DNA from: Desulfofustis sp.
Lineage (GTDB): Bacteria > Desulfobacterota > Desulfobulbia > Desulfobulbales > Desulfocapsaceae
Assembly: GCA_030145365.1 (NCBI GenBank)
Contig: JAQYVS010000150.1
Coordinates: forward strand, 1-7,717
Direction of reading: 5' to 3'
DNA: 7,717 bases
Shown here piece by piece: positions 1 to 7,717 of this stretch. Made by a program: the position numbers and the translations under genes. Under the pieces are notes generated by a model. The model saw nothing but the letters and a program-made list of their open reading frames with translations, was not told the DNA's origin and made no database searches. Positions within the stretch are counted from its first letter, which is position 1, and each line of letters opens with the position of its first letter.

Positions 1-8
1 AAATCCAT
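1..8 (-). CDS. Possible start of a further downstream gene (runs off the window)
   Basis: Reading the minus strand past the TGA stop of the DUF1538 gene, an ATG lies at bases 8-6, after a purine-rich stretch (GAAAGAAGA) that could act as a ribosome binding site. Only about two and a half codons are inside the window, so the product cannot be identified. DUF1538 genes are often found in tandem pairs, as I recall, so a second DUF1538 gene is one guess. It could equally be a chance ATG. Confidence 0.25.
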
Positions 9-18
9 GATTCTTCTT

Positions 19-782
19 TCAGTTAAAAATGATAATACCGTACCCCATGACGAAGACCATCGGCAACAGCGAGGCAAAGGCAACCAGGCCAAAGCCGTCA
101 ATCAATGGATTTCGACCTTTAATAATTGTCGCAAGCCCTACACCAAGAGCAGTCACCAGTGGAACCGTTACCGTGGAAGTAGTAACTCCTCCTGCATCGT
201 AGGCGATACCGATGATTTCTTTCGGGGCAAACGGAGTAATTGCCATCACCAGACAATATCCGCCTATAATCAGATAATGGATGGGGTACCCTTTCAGAAT
301 TCGTAAAACACCGATAACAATGGCAAGACCAACGGATACTGCCACTGAATATCTGAGCCCGGTTCCATACGACTGAAGAGACTTTGGGTCCGCGTCTATC
401 AGATTTGAAGCAGCGGCGATTTGGGCCGATTTGGCAGCAACGGCAATAAGGGCAGGTTCTGCAACGGTTGTTGTAAAACCAAGGCCAAAAGAAAACACTA
501 ACAACCAGAAAATAGACCCCTTCCTGGCCAGGGCATCTGCCAGGGTCTCACCAATGGGGAACAATCCAGTTTCCAGTCCCTGAACAAATAGACTCAGACC
601 TATGACAACAAGAACACTGCCAAAGAGAATATCCCCGATATTAGGGAGCGGCTCACGGATAATAACAATCTGGAAAAAAGCTATGACGACTACGATGGGC
701 AGCACATCGGTACATGATTGCCGTAACCGGAGATATATGCCACTGATGACCTGATTTACTACCCGCTGCCCAGAGTCTTGAC

Positions 783-786
<4 letters not shown>
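19..786 (-). CDS. DUF1538 family multi-pass membrane protein
   Basis: This 255-residue, very hydrophobic protein has about seven or eight candidate membrane segments (roughly residues 28-44, 51-72, 91-107, 142-163, 167-185, 205-222 and 231-253). I assign it to DUF1538 (function unknown) from recalled features: the AEPAL stretch at 109-113 after a GLGFTTTV turn, and the Gly/Thr-rich DAGGVTTSTVTVP stretch at 197-209. Polar or small residues inside hydrophobic regions suggest a transporter or channel, but no substrate can be named. The start is TTG at 786-784. It overlaps the secA TGA (785-783) by four bases. An in-frame TAA lies just upstream, and the next Met is residue 181, so a non-ATG start is almost forced. 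No strong Shine-Dalgarno is visible (only GTGG), which suggests translation coupled to secA. The gene looks intact. Confidence 0.85.
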
Positions 787-3332
<2,546 letters not shown>

Positions 3333-3359
3333 GTTATCTGAATAGTTAAATGGTGGAGA

Positions 3360-3619
3360 TTAATTATATAATGTGCCGCACTTTAAGCATGACTGAGCAT
3401 TTGCGCAATGAAACCTAAATCGACAATTTCCGTACAAATCTTTCATGCCAACCGTAATACAGCTCATTTTATCAGAGATACATGCTTCTTCGATACAGGT
3501 CTGCACCACTGATTTTCCTATTGCGGTTCCCTGCCTTTCTTCGTTAACCGCAAGCGATCCAATTTTTGTAAGAGCTTGTGAATCTTTCTCACATCATCAA
3601 TCCGTGCTTTTCGGATCAT
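3360..3619 (-). pseudogene. Remnant of a short ArgA-type N-acetylglutamate synthase (GNAT)
   Basis: The minus strand from ATG 3619 reads MIRKARIDDVRKIHKLLQ, the typical first strand and helix of stand-alone ArgA-type acetyltransferases. It runs only 33 codons to TAG at 3520-3518. In the next frame, from about 3563, it continues as IGSLAVNEERQGTAIGK, then SVVQTCIEEA and MSCITV: the GNAT core with strand 4, the acetyl-CoA pyrophosphate loop and helix 3. The intervening segment of about 45 residues, usually with GLLLPRS- and EEDG-like stretches, is absent. That frame then ends in an unrelated Cys-rich tail to TAA at 3362-3360. In another frame, TEIVDLGF at about 3431-3408 resembles the expected FFEKLGF, which suggests a further frameshift. 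The acetyl-CoA loop also has Ala for a usual Gly (GTAIG). The intact enzyme would make N-acetylglutamate for arginine synthesis. The family call rests on remembered family sequences. The break is clear; the exact end is not. Confidence 0.75.
3363..3368 (-). promoter_or_regulatory. Candidate -10 box ahead of secA
   Basis: The minus strand reads TATAAT here, a perfect -10 consensus, 31 bases before the secA ATG. It lies inside a perfect 10-bp palindrome ATTATATAAT (3363-3372). The hexamers 16-18 bases upstream (ATGCTT, CATGCT, TCATGC) match the -35 consensus poorly. The box also falls within the tail of the acetyltransferase remnant, where AT-rich sequence can occur by chance. It would give secA its own promoter if the remnant and stub are only weakly transcribed. 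Confidence 0.35.
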
Positions 3620-3657
3620 AGTTGTCCGTACCTGCCGGTCTACTGAACCTGAGAATG

Positions 3658-3897
3658 TCAGGGTTTCACTTTCTTTTTCTCTTCAAGATGAATCACCGGT
3701 TGTTCCTGCTGAACACTCCCCGCCTTAAAGCCGGCCCTTACCGGTTCCGATGGTTTGAGCAATGACTGCCCCGCCCATACTCCAAACAGAAACATCCATA
3801 AGAGCACACAGAAACAGACGATGCCGATAGAGCTGATACCGGTGCGACTCAACTCAAATTTGATTTTTGCTTTTCGCCGTTTCTTCTGTGTAGCCAT
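3658..3897 (-). CDS. Small single-pass membrane protein, possibly a SPOR protein lacking its SPOR domain
   Basis: This 79-residue protein has a very basic N-terminus (KKRRKAKIK at 5-13), one strong membrane segment at about 21-43 ending in FGVWAGQSLL, and a polar tail (about 47-79) closing in EEKKKVKP. By the positive-inside rule the N-terminus is cytoplasmic and the tail periplasmic. The start is ATG 3897-3895, four bases after the argS stop, so translational coupling is likely. In related bacteria I recall the gene after argS as a longer SPOR-domain protein with this same basic/TM/GVWAG opening, where SPOR binds denuded peptidoglycan at the septum. No SPOR domain is present here, and the next gene is a remnant 38 bases on. 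It may therefore be a truncated stub or a naturally short protein. I cannot assign a function. Confidence 0.65.
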   Translation of the reverse strand: MATQKKRRKAKIKFELSRTGISSIGIVCFCVLLWMFLFGVWAGQSLLKPSEPVRAGFKAGSVQQEQPVIHLEEKKKVKP

Positions 3898-3901
3898 GAC
3901 T

Positions 3902-5560
3902 TTACATGGATTCCGGGGCGCTCAACCCGAGAATCTTGAGACCGTTGCCGAACACCGTCCGCAACCCGTTCACCAGACAGAGACGACTTTGACTGAGTGA
4001 TATATCGTCGGAGAGAACCTTATGTTTGTTATAATAGCTGTGGAAATTACCGGCAAGCTCCATCAAATAGAAGATAACCCGATGCGGCTCCAGCTCGATT
4101 GCAGCGCTCTCAATCAATGCTGGAAACGAAGCCATCAACTTGAGCAGTTGAATTTCTTCTGGTTCAGTCAACAGCGATAAATCTGCAGTATCTGCTCCTA
4201 TGACGGAAACACCTTTCTCTTCGGCTTGACGCAAGATGGAACATAACCGTGCATGACCGTATTGCACATAATAAACCGGATTCTCCTGGCTTTGCTGGGT
4301 GGCAAGATCAAGGTCGAAATCGAGCTGACTTTCTGGTTTGCGCATCATGAAGAAAAACCGTGCCACATCAACACCGACCTCATCAAGCAGTTCATCAACC
4401 GTTACAAAATTTGCCTTGCGGGTGGACATCTTCACCTGTTTACCATCACGCATCAGGGTGACGAATTGATGCAGAACGACCGTAACACGAGAGGCATCAT
4501 AGCCAAGAGCTGTGACGCCTGCCAGAACATCGGGCACTGTAGCAATGTGGTCCGAACCGAATATATCTATCAGCCAGTCAAAATTTCTTTTAAACTTCTC
4601 CCGGTGATAGGCGATGTCAGGTAAACGGTAGGTCGGCTCTCCCGTACTTTTAATTATTACACGGTCGTTCTCATGACCAAACTCGGTGGTTTTAAACCAG
4701 GTTGCGTTATCTTTTTCATAGACCAGCCCCTTATCCCGCAACTCACTGACCACAGAATCGATATGACCATCACGGTACAAGGACTGTTCGTTGTAATAAT
4801 TATCAAAAATGATGCCCATCCTGCCCAATGTTGCTGAAATATCTTTAAAAATCGATTGTTCTGCCTTTTCTTTAAAGATCTCTATATTTTCTGAATCCGC
4901 AAGACCATTACCATGCTCCTGAACGAGCTCACGGGCGATATCATAAATGTATTCGCCTTGATAGCCGTCTTCCGGAAATTCTTTCTCGCTGCCCAGTAGT
5001 TCCAGATAGCGGGCTCTGGCCGATTCTCCAAGTACACGCATCTGTCTTCCAGCATCATTGTAATAGTATTCCCGGTACACCTCGTGTCCAGTTGCTTCGA
5101 GCAGTCGGGCGATGGCGTCACCCAAAATTGCCTGACGGCCGTGACCGATTGAGAGCGGGCCGGTAGGATTAGCACTGACGAACTCAACCATAACCCTTTT
5201 GTCAGTCCCGACATCTGAGAGACCAAATGCTTCACCCGCCTGCTCAATTTCGCCGATTACCTGCTGCCAGATTGTTTTGTTAATGGTGATGTTTACAAAA
5301 CCTGGTCCGGCAATTTCAACGTTTTCAATCAACTCTTTATCTGCTTCAAGTTTTGCAGCCAATTCGGTTGCAATCTCACGCGGATTTTTCTTTTCAATCC
5401 CGGCCAGAACCATTGCAACATTAGTCGAGAAATCTCCCTGGCTTTCACTTTTGGGAACTTCAACTGTATATTTATCCTTGCCTGCCTCAGACCAGTTCCC
5501 CTCGAGAACCCCATCACTGAAACATTTGTCTACAATTTCTTTTAAACGAGCCCGAATCAT
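3902..5560 (-). CDS. argS: Arginyl-tRNA synthetase
   Basis: This class I aminoacyl-tRNA synthetase charges tRNA-Arg with arginine in the cytosol. At 552 residues it has normal bacterial length. The N-terminal Add1 domain (about 1-95) carries GDFSTNVAM (42-50) and GPGFVNI (85-91). The catalytic core has the ArgRS signature VEFVSANPTGPLSIGHG (125-141), which contains the HIGH-like motif. The second signature is KMSTR (377-381) in the form KMSTRKANFVTVDELLDE, common in bacterial ArgRS. The DALR anticodon-binding domain runs from about 427 (NPVYYVQYGHAR) to the end (LGLSAPESM). The ATG at 5560-5558 lies five bases after the alr stop, and an AAGAG that overlaps that stop serves as ribosome binding site. 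Co-transcription with alr and the following membrane stub is likely. The gene looks intact. Confidence 0.98.
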   Translation of the reverse strand: MIRARLKEIVDKCFSDGVLEGNWSEAGKDKYTVEVPKSESQGDFSTNVAMVLAGIEKKNPREIATELAAKLEADKELIENVEIAGPGFVNITINKTIWQQVIGEIEQAGEAFGLSDVGTDKRVMVEFVSANPTGPLSIGHGRQAILGDAIARLLEATGHEVYREYYYNDAGRQMRVLGESARARYLELLGSEKEFPEDGYQGEYIYDIARELVQEHGNGLADSENIEIFKEKAEQSIFKDISATLGRMGIIFDNYYNEQSLYRDGHIDSVVSELRDKGLVYEKDNATWFKTTEFGHENDRVIIKSTGEPTYRLPDIAYHREKFKRNFDWLIDIFGSDHIATVPDVLAGVTALGYDASRVTVVLHQFVTLMRDGKQVKMSTRKANFVTVDELLDEVGVDVARFFFMMRKPESQLDFDLDLATQQSQENPVYYVQYGHARLCSILRQAEEKGVSVIGADTADLSLLTEPEEIQLLKLMASFPALIESAAIELEPHRVIFYLMELAGNFHSYYNKHKVLSDDISLSQSRLCLVNGLRTVFGNGLKILGLSAPESM

Positions 5561-5565
5561 AACTC

Positions 5566-6681
5566 TTATTTCATATATCTTTTATTATTGTTGCCAAGAG
5601 AACAGAGAACCTCGTAGCTGATCGTATCGACCCAGTTGGCGATATCATCAGCATCTATTCGGTCTTCGCCCTGTGTACCCAGCAGAATCACTTCATCACC
5701 CACTGCAACTCCAGCAATATCCGTGATATCAACCATGCACATGTTCATACAGATTCTTCCTCGTATCGGTGCACGTCGACCTCTTATCAGAACCTCTCCA
5801 AGATTGGACAATGACCTGAAATACCCGTCACTATAGCCAATCGGCAGTATAGCAAGCTGAGTTTCACGTTCGGCTACAAACGTGTGACCATAACTGACGC
5901 CTCTGCCGGCTTCTATCTTCTTAACCTGAATCACTCTCGTAGAGCACTTCATCGCTGGAAGAAGACCATTCTCAGAATCGGCAGTTCTCCCTTCAGCTCC
6001 GTCAGGATAATACCCGTATAACGATATTCCAGCTCGGACTAAATCTGCATGGGTTTCGGGAAAATAGAGAATACCACCTGAATTACATATCGATTGTTCT
6101 AAAGTAGCTTGTATTCCCTGAGTCTGGGTGATACTCGAAAAAAGTTGATAGGCCTGTTCTGAATGATTTGAAGATTTGTCATCACTGCAGGGAAAATGAC
6201 TGATGATGCCTGTCACGTCAATGTGTTGAGATTCACACTTTTTAAATAACTCAGGTGCGTCGGCTGAATAAAAGCCGAGACGGCTCATACCGCAGTCAAA
6301 CTTCAAGTAAATGGGGAGCTTTTTTTCAAACCTCGCTGCAGTATCTGAAATATGTGCAAGATCCTCATGATTAAAGATAACTGGAGTTAAATTATGGGAT
6401 AACAAATATTCACTGTCTCGATAATCGAAGCCTACAAAAACAAGAATATCGCCGTTACATCCCGATTCACGTAACTCAACTCCTTCGGACAATTCTGCAA
6501 CGCCAAAACTCGTACAGCCATTTTGTTCAAAAACCCGAGCAGACTCAATCATTGAGTGACCATAGGCATCACTTTTGACCATGGCCATGAACTTCACGCC
6601 TTCGCCAACCTTGCCGCTTAGGTATCTGTAATTGTGTGCTAAAGCAGAAGTATCTATAATTACCTGATTAAATGAAATCAT
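5566..6681 (-). CDS. alr: Alanine racemase
   Basis: This PLP-dependent fold-III enzyme interconverts L- and D-alanine and supplies D-Ala for peptidoglycan. The 371-residue length is typical. The PLP lysine is Lys36 in AMVKSDAYGHS (33-43). DCGMSRLGF (129-137) is the conserved phosphate/substrate-side loop. The catalytic tyrosine of the partner subunit is Tyr264 in GRGVSYGHTF, followed by PIGYSDGY (280-287). The C-terminal beta domain has RGRICMNMCMVDIT (307-320) and GDEVILLG (328-335), and ends with the TISYEVLC helix (353-360). The start ATG at 6681-6679 follows an AGAG ribosome binding site. The spacing is five bases from the gene upstream and five from argS, so it belongs to one transcription unit. 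All catalytic residues I expect are present. Confidence 0.97.
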   Translation of the reverse strand: MISFNQVIIDTSALAHNYRYLSGKVGEGVKFMAMVKSDAYGHSMIESARVFEQNGCTSFGVAELSEGVELRESGCNGDILVFVGFDYRDSEYLLSHNLTPVIFNHEDLAHISDTAARFEKKLPIYLKFDCGMSRLGFYSADAPELFKKCESQHIDVTGIISHFPCSDDKSSNHSEQAYQLFSSITQTQGIQATLEQSICNSGGILYFPETHADLVRAGISLYGYYPDGAEGRTADSENGLLPAMKCSTRVIQVKKIEAGRGVSYGHTFVAERETQLAILPIGYSDGYFRSLSNLGEVLIRGRRAPIRGRICMNMCMVDITDIAGVAVGDEVILLGTQGEDRIDADDIANWVDTISYEVLCSLGNNNKRYMK

Positions 6682-6686
6682 TGTCT

Positions 6687-7127
6687 CTAATGGCTCTTAT
6701 TTTCCCAGGAATACCAGGCTGACCAGGCATGACGACTGGAAAACAACAACGACCAGCCGACAGCTATGCATATAGTTCCTATGGCAGGTGCAAAAACCGA
6801 ACGATTACGTAACCAAAAGCCCATCGACATCATTGCCAGGACGAGCAGCCAGGTTTTCCATGAATAGACTGCACCGATGCAGGTGTTATCATCGAAACGC
6901 TTAATGCGTTCAACACCTTTTGTAGCTGATCGATCGAGAACGATACGTGATTTAAGGCTCCCGAGGATAATGCCTGGTAAAGCAAGCCAGAGCATGTCTG
7001 CATCCGCAAGGTAAATAATTCCCCGATAGAAAAGCAGAACGCCAACAACCGTCCAGAGCGATGCGGTACAGGCGAGATGGACCTTCGGAGCAACACCTGG
7101 TTTAAAACGTCTGAGGCCCTTGCCCAT
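6687..7127 (-). CDS. Four-helix membrane protein of unknown function
   Basis: This 146-residue protein begins with a basic segment (MGKGLRRFKPGVAPKVH) and has about four hydrophobic stretches (roughly 18-36, 43-57, 91-106 and 112-130). The central loop between helices two and three (58-90) is charged (DRSATKGVERIKRFDDNTC). The tail is Trp-rich (HAWSAWYSWENKSH). I do not recognise a named domain. I have an uncertain memory of similar uncharacterised proteins with a KGLRRFKPG opening in Desulfobacterota. The ATG at 7127-7125 is supported by a GAAAGG ribosome binding site at 7140-7135 with seven bases between. The stop lies five bases before alr, so the two are probably co-translated. The ferredoxin terminator ends just upstream. 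Envelope function is only a guess from the alr link. Confidence 0.8.
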   Translation of the reverse strand: MGKGLRRFKPGVAPKVHLACTASLWTVVGVLLFYRGIIYLADADMLWLALPGIILGSLKSRIVLDRSATKGVERIKRFDDNTCIGAVYSWKTWLLVLAMMSMGFWLRNRSVFAPAIGTICIAVGWSLLFSSRHAWSAWYSWENKSH

Positions 7128-7145
7128 AAAACAGCCTTTCTGCTG

Positions 7146-7188
7146 AAAAAAGATAAGCCCATCACCCTGAGCCGGGTGATGGGCTTAT
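7146..7188 (-). terminator. Intrinsic terminator after the ferredoxin gene
   Basis: A perfect 15-bp inverted repeat (ATAAGCCCATCACCC at 7153-7167 and its complement at 7174-7188) surrounds a six-base loop. On the minus strand the stem is followed by C then six T (7152-7146), a classic Rho-independent signal. On the plus strand only a short TTT follows, so it works mainly leftward. It lies 24 bases after the ferredoxin stop, and its T-tract ends 18 bases before the next start codon. Confidence 0.92.
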
Positions 7189-7212
7189 TTCCAGAATTTT
7201 CTGAATGGGAAA

Positions 7213-7398
7213 TTACATTTCGGTTACTGTAATTGCTCCCTCCGGACAAACTTCTACGCAGGTCTCACAACCAAGACACTCGTCAGCTTCAACCGGATCA
7301 GCTTTTCCGTCTACCATCTCAAAAACCTGTGCAGGACATGCTGCTACACATTCTTCGTCGCCAGAACACTTATCTTTGTCTACAACTACTTCAAACAT
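7213..7398 (-). CDS. 7Fe-type ferredoxin ([3Fe-4S]/[4Fe-4S], Asp-ligand type)
   Basis: This 61-residue acidic bacterial ferredoxin is a soluble low-potential electron carrier. The second motif is canonical, CLGCETCVEVCP with Cys41, 44, 47 and 51. The first is CSGDEECVAACP, with Cys11, Asp14, Cys17 and Cys21, so the usual second cysteine is aspartate. In D. africanus ferredoxin III the same pattern gives a [4Fe-4S] cluster (Cys21, 41, 44, 47) and a [3Fe-4S] cluster (Cys11, 17, 51) that can take up a metal ion using Asp14. I infer the same arrangement here from spacing and length. The ATG at 7398-7396 is set by a strong Shine-Dalgarno GGAGGTG (7409-7403). The gene has its own probable promoter and its own terminator, so it can be expressed as a single-gene unit. 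Electron partners are not encoded nearby. Confidence 0.95.
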   Translation of the reverse strand: MFEVVVDKDKCSGDEECVAACPAQVFEMVDGKADPVEADECLGCETCVEVCPEGAITVTEM

Positions 7399-7426
7399 TA
7401 CACACCTCCATAAGGTATTAAAATAA

Positions 7427-7449
7427 GCTAGGTATTATAAATACTTAGC
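7427..7449 (-). promoter_or_regulatory. Ferredoxin promoter -10 box within an inverted repeat
   Basis: The minus strand carries a perfect TATAAT at 7439-7434, about 36 bases before the ferredoxin ATG. It forms the heart of an inverted repeat, GCTAAGTATT (7449-7440), three-base centre, AATACCTAGC (7436-7427), with one mismatch in ten pairs. No convincing -35 hexamer sits 16-18 bases upstream (GTTTTG, GGTTTT, TGGTTT), which would fit a promoter that needs an activator. A repressor site over the -10 box is the other reading. The TAATACCT half also recurs at 7420-7413. Confidence 0.5.
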
Positions 7450-7717
7450 AAGGCCCAAAACCAGTCTATCAAGACAATCGTTTTGTGTAAATATCCACTT
7501 AATGTACGGTCCTACTTTTGTCAAGGAAAAACCTATGCCACAATATGGCACAACAATCTTTATTTTTATACTTTGGACAAGACAGATCTCCTAATACCCC
7601 TCCCCAAAAAGCTAATAAAAATCTACACTATAGCGCGTGTTGAACATTGCACATCTGATTTTAGAACTTAGTTTGTTGCCGTTACTAAGCTCATACCACT
7701 GATAACTAACTACCTTT
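7450..7717. other. AT-rich intergenic stretch upstream of the ferredoxin gene
   Basis: No coding region with recognisable content is seen on either strand. Short structures noted are TGCCA-n5-TGGCA (7536-7550), CTTAGT-n11-ACTAAG (7667-7689), GTCT-n4-AGAC (7464-7475) and a lone TTGACA on the minus strand at 7524-7519 with no good -10 at the right distance. The gene to the right lies outside the window, so part of this may be its control region. Confidence 0.6.

Noticed and set aside
3360..3619. The Cys-rich tail (four cysteines in about 20 residues) after the GNAT core as a new zinc-binding peptide
   Set aside because: It has no start or ribosome site of its own and follows a frame-broken enzyme core. 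Its spacing does not match the Cys cluster I recall at the family's C-terminus. Out-of-frame reading after a frameshift explains it better.
4253..5621. Open frames opposite argS and in its other frames (4253-4624, 4882-5247, 5199-5621)
   Set aside because: argS is intact through this whole stretch with every signature motif. These frames have no ribosome binding site or recognisable content.
6830..7249. 139-codon minus-strand frame overlapping the ferredoxin end, the terminator and the 146-aa gene
   Set aside because: It would read through the terminator hairpin and overlaps two better-supported genes in another frame. Its sequence looks like low-information shadow translation.
7496..7524. 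Minus-strand TTGACA at 7524-7519 as a -35 box
   Set aside because: The hexamers 16-18 bases downstream (TTAAGT, TAAGTG, AAGTGG) are poor -10 matches, and the TATAAT at 7439-7434 is about 80 bases away.
7546..7560. TGGCAC on the plus strand resembling a sigma-54 -24 element
   Set aside because: The bases at the -12 position are TCTT instead of TTGC, so the invariant GC is absent. The hexamer is better explained as one arm of the small TGCCA/TGGCA repeat.
7483..7671. 62-codon plus-strand frame in the right intergenic region
   Set aside because: No ribosome binding site, no recognisable family, and AT-rich composition expected of non-coding DNA.

Overview
The window reads as ordinary chromosomal DNA from an anaerobic, probably sulfate-reducing member of the Desulfobacterota (former Deltaproteobacteria), perhaps near Desulfobulbales. 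The lineage is an inference. It rests on a 61-residue ferredoxin with the Cys-x2-Asp-x2-Cys motif of Desulfovibrio africanus ferredoxin III, and on the alr-argS-(SPOR-type membrane stub)-(short ArgA-type acetyltransferase)-secA order, which I recall from that group. All genes lie on the minus strand, so transcription runs from high to low coordinates.

In order of transcription: (1) 7717-7399 is an AT-rich intergenic stretch ending in a probable promoter with a 10+10 bp inverted repeat over its -10 box. (2) 7398-7213 is the ferredoxin, closed by a strong intrinsic terminator at 7146-7188. (3) 7127-3658 is a tight cluster: a 146-aa membrane protein of unknown function, alanine racemase (alr), arginyl-tRNA synthetase (argS) and a 79-aa single-pass membrane protein. 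The gaps are 4-5 bases. (4) 3619-3360 is the broken remnant of a short N-acetylglutamate synthase (GNAT family). About 45 central residues appear to be missing, with at least one frameshift. (5) 3332-783 is a full-length secA. (6) 786-19 is a DUF1538 multi-pass membrane protein that starts at TTG and overlaps the secA stop by four bases. A further gene may begin at base 8 and run off the left edge.

The genes serve housekeeping: D-alanine supply for peptidoglycan (Alr), charging of tRNA-Arg (ArgS), the protein-export motor (SecA) and low-potential electron transfer (ferredoxin). I see no rRNA, tRNA, CRISPR array, insertion sequence or phage gene, and no convincing new multi-gene system.

The points most worth a second look are the decayed acetyltransferase between the membrane stub and secA, the possible loss of a SPOR domain from that stub, the Asp-ligand ferredoxin, the terminator placed only about 25 bases ahead of the next gene, and the palindromic promoter region of the ferredoxin.
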